A stretch of 64,000 nt of DNA from Stentor coeruleus (Eukaryota; Ciliophora; Heterotrichea; Heterotrichida; Stentoridae): assembly GCA_001970955.1 (NCBI GenBank), contig MPUH01000061.1, positions 62,001-126,000 on the forward strand. The letters are read 5' to 3'. Position 1 is the first letter of the stretch. Every line of letters begins with the position of its first letter. A program made the translations under genes and the position numbers. Shown piece after piece: positions 12,350 through 22,855 of the stretch. The notes under the pieces were generated by a model, which made no database searches, was not told the DNA's origin, and saw only the letters and a list, made by a program, of their open reading frames with translations.

Positions 12350-12970
12350 CTAAGCATTTACAATATTAACTATATTTCTTTTTAATTGCCTACAAATCCT
12401 TCTATAAGCATCCTTATCCACCTTTGGCTGTTGAACGATATTCACAATTTTCTTCATATTCTTAAAGCTGTTCTTCAACGATCTTTGAACATTCGGTATT
12501 TTTTTTCTTAATCTCATATTCTGTTCTTTAATATCTAAACAAGCATCAGCAAGACACTCTATATCAAAACTCTTACCAAAAACCCCTGGGCTTAAATTTC
12601 TTTTAATAGGCGTACATGATCTTCCTAAAAAATTTTTACTTCTTGATATTATTTCAGGAGTAATTCGATCTTTTCCTATAAGTTTTCTTTCATGTTTTCG
12701 GTCGTCGATTATTAAGAATTTAAGTTTAGGTTTTCTTGTTGTGATAAAACCTTTGAGGATTTGGTTTTTTTCCTCATGAAGCCTTTTTTCTGAAAGATTT
12801 GTATCGAGTAATGGCTTTTCTGGGGTTTTGGATTTAGGGCAAGGGCTTTGGTCTGGTGTGATGGATGAGCTTTTGTATTTGGAGGTTTTCTCGAGGGTGT
12901 TGTTAACTTTACGAGAGAGGAAAAGGTTTTTTTTTTTAGCTTTTTTTAAGGAAAGCTGGATATTTAACAT
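12350..12970 (-). CDS. Small basic protein, CASK-motif family member B
   Basis: A 206-residue intronless frame ending in TAG. It shares with the gene at 43114-43716 the block ITPEI, a Ser-Lys stretch, then GRS[CF]TPIK[RK]. It also shares the C-terminal block IKE[QE]NM, two basic residues, a conserved Ile-Pro, then a KSF..M.KI helix. It lacks the CASK block and instead has a Lys/Arg-rich N-terminus. Several SP and TP dipeptides (TPDQSPCPKSKTP) suggest proline-directed phosphorylation. No recognised domain and no membrane segment are present. It lies about 900 bases from family member A on the same strand, so local duplication followed by strong divergence is plausible. Confidence 0.75.
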   Translation of the reverse strand: MLNIQLSLKKAKKKNLFLSRKVNNTLEKTSKYKSSSITPDQSPCPKSKTPEKPLLDTNLSEKRLHEEKNQILKGFITTRKPKLKFLIIDDRKHERKLIGKDRITPEIISRSKNFLGRSCTPIKRNLSPGVFGKSFDIECLADACLDIKEQNMRLRKKIPNVQRSLKNSFKNMKKIVNIVQQPKVDKDAYRRICRQLKRNIVNIVNA

Positions 12971-13332
12971 TAGAAATGTTTAGATAGAAAATATCATAAA
13001 GATCGTCAGTTTGTAAGATTGATAGGAGTGATAAATATTTATTAGGAAAATATTAAATTTTAGATGTTAATTAAAGGATTTAGTTTATAAGAAAAAAAAA
13101 CTATCTGGATATCTAAGTGAAAATATTTTAAAAATAATACCAAAGGCTATATGATAACAAAAATAAGAAACTAAAAAAAATTTGATAGAAACTGCTGAAA
13201 TTAATAATTCTCATATAATTTATTTATCTAAAATGTTTTTTAAAACTATCTTAAAAGCTAATCCCAATTCATAAACATATTTTATTCACAATAAAATTCT
13301 TACAATCAAACTTATAATCTAAATAAAAACTC
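12971..13332. other. Intergenic, nothing seen
   Basis: A short AT-rich spacer between two minus-strand genes. The half nearest 12970 is G-rich and C-poor on the plus strand, the usual upstream composition for a minus-strand gene here. Confidence 0.5.
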
Positions 13333-14454
13333 TTATTTCAAAGACTTCCTAACTTTAGTCCTAACCGGTGTGCTGTTTCTTTTATTAATTCCTTTAAAGC
13401 TCTTAACTCTCTTAAAGCTCTTAGCCCTTCCTTTAAGATTTTTACTTATCGATGCATTAAGTTTCTGTTTTTTTTCCCTAGTTTCTGTAACAGGGTCATC
13501 ATCACAAGTTGCATCAGGCAAAGTATCAACATTAGCTTTAAAAAATGTCAAATGTTGTGAGTTCTCAATATCTGGAGATACAGGTACAGCACTTATTTTC
13601 CCTAACATATTCCTAGCTTCATCATCAGTCAAGCTTCCTCTATTATGCAATCTATTAATCTTCACTTTTATTATCTTAAGTTCATTAGGCGAAATACTTT
13701 TATTTCCTTTAAAATCCAAAGCCTCTTTCTTATCTTCTTCATAAGCCTTTTCAACATTTATCCCTGTGTATTCACAAAGGATTTTCATTAAATCTAAAGC
13801 AACTTTTTCTAGTGTTTTAATCAAAAATTTCATATGCCCAAAGAACTTTTTCCCATCCCGATTGCTGTGAATTTCTAATTCAGGTTCCTCATTTGGTATT
13901 TCTATATAAAACCTGCTGAGGAGTTTTATCGGAAAACTACACTTGACGATTTTGTCGTAGTTTTTTATAACCTCGCCATGAACTAAACCTTGTAATATTT
14001 TTTTGACCTTTTCATTAACATCAATTTTCCCCTTTGGGCGTGTAGGACTATGGTTTTTTGAAGAGTTTTTATATACAGAAGCCATTTCTTCAATAAATCC
14101 TGTAAATGCTTTTTTTTCCCTGTATACAATTTTTTCTAGGTTTAACAAGTGGCATTTTAAAATTTTCGATACCCTTTTGGTCCTACTAAAGGATTTGATG
14201 CTGTCACCTAAACTTTGTAGATATTGTGAGTTTTTCATGTCAATGTCTAGAAGATATGATCCAATGTTTATGAGCTTTTCTATGATGGATATGTCGAGGA
14301 TTATTTTTGAAGACTGTTCCTGTTTAGGAATTACACTGGCGGGTTTCATTTCTATTGAGTTTAAAGTTGAGAAGAGCTCTTTGTGTTTTTGTGTTGATGA
14401 TCGGTGAGAGTCTTTGAGGTTTTTTAGGATGGAAGGAAAATTTGATACGACCAT
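13333..14454 (-). CDS. Unknown 373-residue helical protein
   Basis: A single intronless frame ending in TAA. The N-terminal 250 residues are predicted to be mostly helical, with alternating Leu/Ile and charged residues (for example the segment after DISIIEKLINIG). The C-terminal 60 residues are strongly basic and Ser-rich (KGRAKSFKRVKSFKG, then RNSTPVRTK), suggesting a phosphorylated, possibly nucleic-acid- or microtubule-binding tail. No known domain, signal peptide or membrane segment is recognised. It sits in a run of four minus-strand genes with no sign of shared regulation. Confidence 0.7.
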   Translation of the reverse strand: MVVSNFPSILKNLKDSHRSSTQKHKELFSTLNSIEMKPASVIPKQEQSSKIILDISIIEKLINIGSYLLDIDMKNSQYLQSLGDSIKSFSRTKRVSKILKCHLLNLEKIVYREKKAFTGFIEEMASVYKNSSKNHSPTRPKGKIDVNEKVKKILQGLVHGEVIKNYDKIVKCSFPIKLLSRFYIEIPNEEPELEIHSNRDGKKFFGHMKFLIKTLEKVALDLMKILCEYTGINVEKAYEEDKKEALDFKGNKSISPNELKIIKVKINRLHNRGSLTDDEARNMLGKISAVPVSPDIENSQHLTFFKANVDTLPDATCDDDPVTETREKKQKLNASISKNLKGRAKSFKRVKSFKGINKRNSTPVRTKVRKSLK

Positions 14455-14620
14455 TGTAAATTAGATAAAATTAGTTTTTTTATTAGGTTATGGATATCTT
14501 ATTATTTAAAAATAAGACTATACAACTTTTGAATTAAGTAATGCTTTTTTTGATGTGAAGGTTATAATTTTTACATATAAAAATTATTGTTTTCTATTAT
14601 TCCAATGCTTATACAAACCC

Positions 14621-16078
14621 TTACATATTATTATTCCTGATACTATTTCTCATAACTTCAGATATTTCTTTGCAAGCCTTCTGCTGTTCAATCTGTACCG
14701 CAGTCTGAAAGTCACTAACATAAAATAATGATTTATTCATAAACCCTTGCATTGAGCAAATCACCCTAGATCGTAAAGCTTGATTCCAACCTAATCTCAA
14801 AAGGTTTTCATAATTCGCAAGTTCTTCTTTCATCTGCCCAACCCATCCAATATCTTCAAGAGCACTTACATTTTCAGCAAATTCTCTTAACAATTCAACT
14901 GCTTTATTAAACTCTTCAAATAGTATTTCATATAATAAATCAGCAAATCTAAACCTAAACATACATAAAATCGTATCTCCAAAAATTTCTGCAAGTTTAT
15001 ATTCTGAATCATGACTGAAAATTGGGACTTCAAAAATTGTTTCTTCTTTAACTTCTTCTCCTGTGGCTATGATTTTATATTTAACTACAGCTTTTAGAAG
15101 TTTTAAATGAAAGCATGGTAATGAAACTTGGGAACAAGGGAGAACAGAAAGTATTGAACATATTTCTAAAGGTTTACCAGAAATAGCGTATGATTGAGAA
15201 AGGTATACTTTTTCTAAAGAAATTGGGATTGTTGAGCGGATAAGTTCGATGTTTATTTTTATGCATTCAGCATATAGACTTAAAAGTTCACCAAGACAGC
15301 TGCCAAAAGCTGGGAATAAAGATAGAGGATGAGGGATATTATAATAGTTTCCTTCAGTTTCGGTACAAAGGCTGCTTATTGACTCTGCATTATGGTCTCC
15401 TAAGCCAAAAGCATGAACAAAAAAATTTGTTGATATGCCATGATTATGTAGTAGTTCTTTCATGTAATCTCCATTTTGTTGACTTCTAGTAAACAAAATC
15501 AGCCCTGCAATCGAGTTGCACATTCTTCTATGACTTAATACATTCAATCCCATAGAAATACCTTCAGCCAAATTACTTCCTCCAGATCCCTCTAAATTCC
15601 TAAATGTATTATAAATCTTCGACTGATTTTGTTTACAAACCGTTGTCAACGGGCACAATTTAACTGCATTATCAGTAAAAACTACAATGCTGACCCTATC
15701 AAACTTATTTAACTGTGTCAAACTATACCAAACACATTTTTTTATTGAATTCAGCCAAACTGGTGTTAATAAACTACTAAGTTCAACAACATAAACTATA
15801 TCAATATTTTGTCTTTCTAAAGACATTGGGGGAATAAGTTCTAATATACAAGGCCATACTTGTGTATCTTGTTTGTTTAAATGGATTATATTTGAAAAGG
15901 GTCTAAAGGTTATTGTCATTCTTTCAGATCTTAAGGACATGCTTGGGTTATCTTCTAATGAATGGATTAGTGGTTCATCGTCTAAAACCTGCATAGCAGA
16001 GATATCAGCTGATGTACTAAGGTTGATTGAATGTTGTTCTGGAGAGCAGCAAAACGCTGAGCTGGTCCTGATTCCCAT
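14621..16078 (-). CDS. VWA-domain protein with degenerate MIDAS
   Basis: A 485-residue intronless frame. Residues about 91-270 form a von Willebrand A domain: the first strand NIDIVYVVELSSL, then a GGSNLAEGI turn, then a hydrophobic strand GLILFTRS. The metal-ion-dependent adhesion site is altered. The usual DxSxS is ELSSL (Glu99, Ser101, Leu103) and the usual Asp after the fourth strand is Arg. The arrangement resembles the cytosolic VWA/vWA-Vwaint proteins of ciliates and plants, with a C-terminal helical region (about 370-485). There is no signal peptide. A structural or protein-binding role without metal is more likely than integrin-like adhesion. It is divergent with the coiled-coil gene at 16627. 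Confidence 0.8.
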   Translation of the reverse strand: MGIRTSSAFCCSPEQHSINLSTSADISAMQVLDDEPLIHSLEDNPSMSLRSERMTITFRPFSNIIHLNKQDTQVWPCILELIPPMSLERQNIDIVYVVELSSLLTPVWLNSIKKCVWYSLTQLNKFDRVSIVVFTDNAVKLCPLTTVCKQNQSKIYNTFRNLEGSGGSNLAEGISMGLNVLSHRRMCNSIAGLILFTRSQQNGDYMKELLHNHGISTNFFVHAFGLGDHNAESISSLCTETEGNYYNIPHPLSLFPAFGSCLGELLSLYAECIKINIELIRSTIPISLEKVYLSQSYAISGKPLEICSILSVLPCSQVSLPCFHLKLLKAVVKYKIIATGEEVKEETIFEVPIFSHDSEYKLAEIFGDTILCMFRFRFADLLYEILFEEFNKAVELLREFAENVSALEDIGWVGQMKEELANYENLLRLGWNQALRSRVICSMQGFMNKSLFYVSDFQTAVQIEQQKACKEISEVMRNSIRNNNM

Positions 16079-16626
16079 TTTTATATGTTGTGATTTGGGA
16101 TTATAGGTTTTGAAAGGGAATTTTAGGATGAGTGGAGGGCTGGGGTTTATGCTTTTTTAGATGCTTTTTTGGATTGTGAATATGATTGGGGTTTACTAGG
16201 AGGATTAGAGATAAAGTTGTGTTTGAGATAATTTTATGATAGGATTTAGCTGATAAGATATTGAAGTTAGGTATTAGGCATGATTTGAAAATCCTAAATT
16301 TTATATAAGAATTTTTTGTAGTAATTATTATGTATTACCTAATAGAATTCCTGATTTTTAATGATTTATTTAGAAAATGAGTTCGTATACACCAAACCGC
16401 CTATATATTGAATATAAAAACTCATATCATATTTCTATCCTTAAAAACCACTATTTCTTTAAACACTTTTCATATCATATATTTACTTAAACTTATATTC
16501 TTACATTAAACCTAATAAAAAAAATCCCATCTAAAAAAATCCACAATTTTCTAATACTCAAAAACACAAACTAAAGCTACTCACCAAACTTCTTACCAAC
16601 TAAAAAGTTTAAATCAAAATAAAAAT
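16079..16626. other. Divergent promoter region
   Basis: This 548-base spacer lies between two divergent genes. The plus strand is G-rich and C-poor from 16080 to about 16380, then switches to C-rich and G-poor up to the ATG at 16627. On each gene's own sense strand the upstream flank is therefore G-poor. No defined element can be named. Confidence 0.55.
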
Positions 16627-19155
16627 ATGGATGATCATTATCGTAGTAAAGAAGCAGAAGAGAGTGAAGTAGCAAACTCAGGGGATCTAATATCACAGAT
16701 GAGGGAAAGGTTGAGAATGCAATCACAAAGGATAAGAAGTCTAGAGAGTTATAAAGTCTTATGTGAAGAAAGACTATGTGAATTGTGTCCATCTCATCCT
16801 TTACCAATACAACCTGAACATATAGGCTCTGGAGGTTCTTCAGTCACCCAAGAACTCCTCAACTCCAAGCAAAAAATCGCAAAACTTGAACACCAACTAA
16901 GCCAATCAACAGAATTAATCCCAAGTCCAACAAATTCAATTACATACAATAAACTTCATGAACTTTATACTTTATTACATCAAAAATACAACTCGATTCT
17001 CAAAGAAAAAACTGAACTTGAGGAATCTTTGAGGAATGAAGTTATTAGTAATGAAGAACAAAGAGCTTATATTGAAGTTTTAAAACAGGCTATTGAGATT
17101 AGAATTGAGTCGTTAGGGTTAAAAGGATTTAGGGCTGAAGAATTTGCTGAGTTTTCTAGTGCGAAGATTTCTATGGATGAATCTAGAAGGGAAACATCGA
17201 AATTGGCGACGAAGGTTATTGATTATGAAGCTCAGGTTAAAAGTTTGACTGAAAGTTTAAAGCTTAAAGCAGGAGAATGTAGGGATTTGTTGGCAGAAAG
17301 AGATGAATTGACTGAACAATTACATCAGGCTGCAGAAGCGCTACAGTATGCAGAAGAGGAAGTGTTAAAGCTTGAAGAGGAAAAAGCTAACTTGATCGAC
17401 TTTGCTGAAGCACAAACCAAAGCTGAACAAGATCTCAAAGGAGAAATCAAAGACCTCAAAACTCGCATTGGGACCTTACAAGAAGAATTCAAAAAAACTT
17501 CAAAATCCCTCCACACATCTTCAGACGAAAACAAAAAAATCCTAACTGAATTGGAATCAGTAAAAACTGAATACAACAGAAATGATAAAACCCTTAAAGA
17601 AACTCAACAAAGTTATCTAAACCTCAAAGCTCGTGCAGAAGAAAAAGATCGTTCCCTGCAAAAATACAAAGAAGAAAATAACAATTTATCAATACAAAAC
17701 TCAAGCCTTCAAGCAGAAAACATAACATTAACCGATAGTGTAAATAAACTTGAAGGACAATTAAACATGTATAAAACTGATTTAGACATAAGCCGTAATG
17801 AGCAAGAAAGTCTTAATGAAAATCTTACTCAACTAAGAGTAAATCTCCAACAAAATCAAGAAGAAAGATATAAACTAGAAAAATCATTCCTTGAAACTGA
17901 CCACAAATATCAAAACCTACAGTCAGATTTCAAAGAAATATCAGAAAAAAATGGAGGGCTTATAAAAAACTTACAATCAGCAAATAGTGAGATTGAGAAT
18001 ATGAAAAATACTCAGAAAGTACTTTTAGATAAAGAACAGGCATATGATCATTTGATAGGAGAGTTGAAAAAACAGATACAAACATTGCAAAATGAGTTGG
18101 AATCTTTAGTAAAAATCCAACAAACAACTAATTCTGAGCTTATTGAAATTAGAGATCAGTATGAACAGGTCAAATTAAGGTTTATGTCTTTAGAACAAGA
18201 AAACGATGCATTGAGGAATAATAATAGAGAACTTAATGAACTTATAGAGTATGAAAGGGAAAATACTAGAAAACTAAACGAAGAAGCTGAAAATTTTAAA
18301 TACCAAATAGAAGATCTTAATAAAAATATCGAAGACACAAATGAAAACTGCAAAGAAAAAGACCTGCAAAGCAAATCATTAGAAAAAGAACTAGAAAATC
18401 TGACGATTCTCATCGCCCAAACACAAAACGAACTTGCCCAAGAAAAGTATGAAAAAACCACTCAATATGAAGATTTATGCCTTATGACAAATGAATTAGA
18501 AAAAATCAAAAGAGAATTTTCTAATATTAAAGATCTTTATGAATTAGCATGTAGGGCTGCAAGATCAATGTCTTCTCAACTATCTCCAGTAAACACTGGG
18601 ACATTTAAAGATTTCACAATGACCTTTGCTGAAACTTTACCTAGTGATTTCAGTTTACATAAATGGGTAGAAAAAGCTGTAAACGAACTTAAAGATATAT
18701 GCGACAAATACACAGAAACAGTTCAATTAATAGATTCAACAAAGCATAAAAACAATATTTTAAAACAAGATTTAGACCATTTAAGTCAAGAAAACAGTAG
18801 TTTTAAAAGTAAAGAACTTATGCTTAAAAGTCAGATTGAAAATCTGACTAAAGAAAATGCTTATGCTAGAGAGACTATGAAAATACAAACTGGGAGTTTA
18901 CAACAAGAGATATTGGTATTGAGGAATAATGTGCAAAGTTTGAATGAAGAAAATGAGGAACTTGCTAGTAAGAATAGGAATATGAATAATGAGGTTATTC
19001 AGGTTAAAAGTAAGATTTCAGCTCAGGAACAGAGTTTTCAGAGTATGGAGAAAAGGTTGAGGCTGGTTGTTAGTGAAAAAGAACATTTAGAAAGTTTGTT
19101 GAGTAGTTATAAGTCCATGGATAGGTCGTTTGGGTCTTACCGTAATAGTAATTAA
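16627..19155 (+). CDS. Long coiled-coil protein (842 residues)
   Basis: An uninterrupted frame from an ATG in an A-rich context to TAA. Almost the whole protein from residue 80 to 830 is heptad-rich coiled coil (Glu, Lys, Gln, Leu; no Pro except at about 655-680). A short N-terminal conserved-looking block precedes it: RSLESYKVLCEERLCELC followed by PSHPLPI. That block has a Cys pair and a Pro-rich turn and may be a family signature, but I cannot assign it. There is no membrane segment. Such proteins in ciliates are commonly cortical or basal-body components, which is inference only. It faces the TPR gene tail-to-tail with a 156-base gap. Confidence 0.85.
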   Translation: MDDHYRSKEAEESEVANSGDLISQMRERLRMQSQRIRSLESYKVLCEERLCELCPSHPLPIQPEHIGSGGSSVTQELLNSKQKIAKLEHQLSQSTELIPSPTNSITYNKLHELYTLLHQKYNSILKEKTELEESLRNEVISNEEQRAYIEVLKQAIEIRIESLGLKGFRAEEFAEFSSAKISMDESRRETSKLATKVIDYEAQVKSLTESLKLKAGECRDLLAERDELTEQLHQAAEALQYAEEEVLKLEEEKANLIDFAEAQTKAEQDLKGEIKDLKTRIGTLQEEFKKTSKSLHTSSDENKKILTELESVKTEYNRNDKTLKETQQSYLNLKARAEEKDRSLQKYKEENNNLSIQNSSLQAENITLTDSVNKLEGQLNMYKTDLDISRNEQESLNENLTQLRVNLQQNQEERYKLEKSFLETDHKYQNLQSDFKEISEKNGGLIKNLQSANSEIENMKNTQKVLLDKEQAYDHLIGELKKQIQTLQNELESLVKIQQTTNSELIEIRDQYEQVKLRFMSLEQENDALRNNNRELNELIEYERENTRKLNEEAENFKYQIEDLNKNIEDTNENCKEKDLQSKSLEKELENLTILIAQTQNELAQEKYEKTTQYEDLCLMTNELEKIKREFSNIKDLYELACRAARSMSSQLSPVNTGTFKDFTMTFAETLPSDFSLHKWVEKAVNELKDICDKYTETVQLIDSTKHKNNILKQDLDHLSQENSSFKSKELMLKSQIENLTKENAYARETMKIQTGSLQQEILVLRNNVQSLNEENEELASKNRNMNNEVIQVKSKISAQEQSFQSMEKRLRLVVSEKEHLESLLSSYKSMDRSFGSYRNSN

Positions 19156-19311
19156 TATTTAACATAAGAATTATATGGCTTTTATAAGAATTTATGGTTC
19201 TAGGTTTTGGTTTTGTATTGGAAAATAGGATTTTAGCTTTTTTTTTGTAGTTGAAATTGTGGGATTTTTATAGAGATTATGGTTATGATTATTAAATATC
19301 TATAGTTGTTA

Positions 19312-20124
19312 TTACAAGGATTCTTTAAAATGAATATGCCTTATATTTTCATAAGGGCTTGACCTGCCCATTGGTATTTTACCTGGGGTTATAGCGTTTC
19401 TTGATATTTTACCTTTAGGCAAAGTAGGGGTTATTGAAGGAAATCTTATGTGTTTTTGCATTGCCACTCTTATTGGCGAAAATTCTCTTTGCCCGTGAGT
19501 GTTTTTAAATTTAGACAGCCGGTGTTTTATTTTGAAAATCGCATTTTCTATACTAGAATACAAAGGGTGCTGCTTGCCAAGATCTTTTTCGGCGATATCT
19601 AAAGCTGATGAATAAGCAGAAAATGCATCAGCCAAACGACCTATATGCTCAAACTCTGCAGCCGAATTATAATGCGAAACAACTAAATTGCTTATAATTC
19701 TCACATTCTCCGGCCTCTCAATTCTTGAAGCTTCTAACAACTCTATAGCTTTTTTAGAGTGATCTAAAGCTTCTTCATGTTTCCCGATACTAGACAAAAT
19801 AGCACAAATATTTAAATGTGAAGATGCAATATTAGTACTATCATCATCACTGTCTTCTTCAAGTTCAAGAGCTTTTTGTAAATAATTTAATGCGACAAGA
19901 GGCTTTTTATGTTTTTTATAATAACATCCTAAATTATTGTAGGTTATACTTACAAGTTTTAGTCTTTGGGGTAAAAATTCATTGTCTTCGGTATTGAGAA
20001 TGTTTTCAGCTTTTTTTAAGAGAATAAAAGTTTCTTTGAAGTTGTCAGTTCGAAGATATTCCATTGCTACTTTATTATAGCGGAGGACTATAGACTCAAG
20101 TTCAGTTAATCCTTGATTTGCCAT
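19312..20124 (-). CDS. TPR-repeat protein
   Basis: A 270-residue intronless frame. Four or so tetratricopeptide repeats lie in residues 10-185. Typical signatures are YNNLGCYYKKHKKPLVALNY, LNICAILSSIGKHEEALDH and SAAEFEHIGRLADAFSAY, each an alpha-alpha hairpin with the canonical Gly/Ala and Leu positions. The spacing and the sequence GKQHPLY recall the kinesin-light-chain/NPHP3-type TPR group. The C-terminal 70 residues are basic with SP and TP sites (SPIRVAMQ, ITPTLPKGK, SSPYENI). It is probably a scaffold; the partner is unknown. The nearest gene is convergent. Confidence 0.8.
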   Translation of the reverse strand: MANQGLTELESIVLRYNKVAMEYLRTDNFKETFILLKKAENILNTEDNEFLPQRLKLVSITYNNLGCYYKKHKKPLVALNYLQKALELEEDSDDDSTNIASSHLNICAILSSIGKHEEALDHSKKAIELLEASRIERPENVRIISNLVVSHYNSAAEFEHIGRLADAFSAYSSALDIAEKDLGKQHPLYSSIENAIFKIKHRLSKFKNTHGQREFSPIRVAMQKHIRFPSITPTLPKGKISRNAITPGKIPMGRSSPYENIRHIHFKESL

Positions 20125-20959
20125 TATATTTTAGGAATTAAGTGGGTTTTAATAAGGATTTGGGTTATTGATTTTTATATCATATTTTGAAGGAGAGAGA
20201 TTGTTTGAGAGTTGAGGGTTTTAGGATGAAAGGTTCAGTATTAATTGTAGGTGTAAGATTTTTTTATTAAATGATGTATGCTTTTTAGAATAAAAAAGGT
20301 GTTGATTTTTTGAAATCTGAAGATTAAAGATAATATAACATACTTTTTTGTGGTTGTATGAGATAAAGTTTTGGTTTTTTTAATATATAGATATAGTGAT
20401 ATATTCTCATAATATTAATGCCATCTAGCCAAATGCATACTAAAGCATTTACAAAATATTCTATGAATAAGGGTGAACTAATAAAATAAACCAAAAAATA
20501 AAAATCAAATCTGTTTAGCTCTCGACACAGCTATACAAATAATTTCACTCATAATTTATTTTTAAATTTGCTTATATTAAACAACAACACTAATTCAAAA
20601 AAAAATCGGATATTTCTTACATAAATATCATTTAATTTTTATCTAAACACTACTAAAACTCCTCTTCCACTTTACTTTAAATGCCAAATTTCTCTCAAAA
20701 ATAATAAAAACTCCACTTAAATCCTCATCACATCTATCTCATCATTATAATAACATCAACATTAAAAAAACCCATCTTCTCAATTCCCTTTTTATCTATA
20801 CCATCAAATAACTTTTATCTTCTTCAACAAAAACTCTAAAATCATATTTCCTAAACAACCTTTTATTATAAAATTCTCTAAATCAAAAACCTTTAAAAAT
20901 CTTAATCCTGATATTCAAAAGCATATATGCGCATATAGTATGGATGGTAATAAAAAGAA
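20125..20959. other. Divergent intergenic region upstream of eL37
   Basis: The spacer between the TPR gene (-) and eL37 (+). The plus strand is G-rich near 20130-20400, then strongly C-rich and nearly G-free (about 20540-20880) before the eL37 start. A 72-residue minus-strand frame overlaps here (20883-21101) but it is antisense to eL37 and is discarded. Confidence 0.5.
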
Positions 20960-21256
20960 ATGGTAAAAGATATTTAGACAAAAGGTACACCAAGTTTTGG
21001 TAAGAGACATAGCCATACTCATACTTTATGTAGAAGATGTGGTGAAAGAGCTTTTCACAAACAAAAGAAAACTTGTGCTTCTTGTGGATTTCCTGATGCA
21101 AAGATGAGACATTTTAACTGGGCACATAAAACTTCAAGAAGAAGAGGACTTGGTACTGGAAGGATGAAGTATATGAAAAATATTCCAAGAAGAGCCAAAA
21201 ATGGATTCAGGGCAGGAACTACTCCAACACCTAGAGTTAGGGGGGATAAGAAGTAA
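20960..21256 (+). CDS. RPL37: Large ribosomal subunit protein eL37
   Basis: The start codon ATG (20960-20962) is followed immediately by a 15-nt intron GTAAAAGATATTTAG (20963-20977). Exon 2 then runs to TAA at 21254-21256, for 93 residues in total. After splicing the protein begins [20 protein letters not shown], which is the eL37 N-terminus. The zinc-binding cysteines are in place as CxxC pairs (Cys19/22 and Cys34/37: [20 protein letters not shown]). The family-conserved [14 protein letters not shown] and NGFRAGT blocks follow. The length matches the family (about 90-97). eL37 is a structural protein of the 60S subunit. A simple ORF search misses it because the intron's TAG interrupts the frame one codon after the start. 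Confidence 0.96.
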
Positions 21257-21799
21257 AAAACTCAGTATTTTAAGAGTCTAGTTTTGGATTCTGATGTTTA
21301 TGTTTGAGAAGTAGTTTTTATGTGTCAAAGATAATTGAAATTTTATGTTTCTGTTGAGGATAGATTTTATAATTTTTTTAGATTGATAGAGCAGGTGAAT
21401 TGATTTGATGGTAAGTTATTTTTGGAGTAGAATTTCGTGTTAGAAAGGGTGATTATTTTAGAAGGATATTAATTATTTTTTATGTAGAGTATTGTAAAAT
21501 TGGTGTTGGATTAGAATTTAGCGAATAAGATTTAAGGCATTTTTTGATTTCAGTTTTTGATGATTTGTGTGTTTCTGCTTGTTTAAAATTTGGATGTAAT
21601 GCAGGCGTATTTTTATATTAAACATACAGTTAGTACTGATTTTATGTTTGCCTAGGTGGAAAATTTACCCTAAGCCACCAACTCTGAAAGATTTCAACTA
21701 TACATTATAAACTCATATAAATTTAGCCTCTCTACTAAACTATATCTTATTTACATATAAATATTAAAAAAGGTAAATTTACTCAGTCTAAACATTATT
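21257..21799. other. Intergenic, nothing seen
   Basis: A convergent spacer between the 3' ends of eL37 (+) and the nucleotidase (-). The plus strand is G/T-rich just after eL37 and turns C/A-rich near 21660-21760, i.e. each 3' flank is G/T-rich on its own sense strand. No RNA gene is recognised. Confidence 0.5.
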
Positions 21800-22726
21800 T
21801 TAAATTGATAATAACAACTCTCTAAATAATGGATTGAGATGTGACCTTGTTGGTAGTTCATACTTTTCTTTATGTATAAGCGAAAGAAGCATATTTATAA
21901 ATGTAAAATCCCCATCATTTAAAATCACCACATCAAAAACTTCTCGATAGTTATCCATATTGTAGACTTTTGGATCGTTTAAAAAGCCAATTTTAAGACA
22001 GCATTCATAGTTAACATGTTCAACCATTTTAACATCCTACATAAGATTTACAGATGGTAGGTCTCCTATAACAATAACATTTCTTCTTACCTTCCGTCCT
22101 ACAAGAAAACTGCTTTTATTCGCTCTTACTTCTGGATGGCGGAAACACACAGATTTACCGGTTACGTCAAATTGTATATAGTTCGAAATAACATTAATAT
22201 TATGGCATGGGGTTATCTGCTGCAAAGATGCATCAATCAAATTCCCAAGCCCTCCTGACAAAATTGTTATTGGCGTTAGTTTTTCACGGCATTTATTCAA
22301 AAACTCAGGAAGTCCGTATCTGAAATAGTGGGTGGAACGAAACACATAATCAACCATATTAGCTTCTAGAAAACCTTCCTGCAGAAGGGTATCATTAGAC
22401 TTTTCCCACCAATCCTGCATGTGCTTTTCTTTTAAATCTAGCGGTACGTTCGGATCTATTTCGATCGGATGGTACCTTTCATAAAGGGATTTGACGTAAG
22501 AAGCGCGCTCTGGTGACAAAACACTAGCTTGGATCAGTTGGTAAGTACTAACACCCTTCACACCATTCGTCTTATATCTAGTGAAAGTCATGTCGAAGTC
22601 AGAAATAACCTCCACATGTTCACTACCATACTGTACGAACTTCCTTAGTTTATTCAAGAAATTATCATTGTCAAAAATTATAATATCTTCCTCATGGGTA
22701 GGACCTGCGACTAGATTTCTGGGCAT
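21800..22726 (-). CDS. NT5C3: Pyrimidine (cytosolic) 5'-nucleotidase, UMPH-1 family
   Basis: Two exons joined by a 15-nt intron GTAAATCTTATGTAG (22037-22051) give 303 residues, the usual NT5C3A/UMPH-1 size. HAD-superfamily motifs are complete: motif I ISDFDMTFT (nucleophile Asp43 and acid/base Asp45), motif II TILSGGLGN, and motif IV, which is split by the intron and becomes IGDLPSD after splicing. These enzymes dephosphorylate pyrimidine nucleoside monophosphates (UMP, CMP) in the cytosol with Mg2+. No signal peptide is present. Without splicing the frame would stop just before the second motif IV Asp, so the intron is well supported. Codon use looks slightly less AT-biased than in the neighbours. 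Confidence 0.93.
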
Positions 22727-22855
22727 ATTTATTATCTATGTGGATGGTTTAAATGAATTATATTATTATTTAAAATTTCGAATCCCCTTATTAAATATAT
22801 GAATACGAGTATATTATCAAGATTTTTACTCTCTTAGGCTAGAAATAATTTTTAA

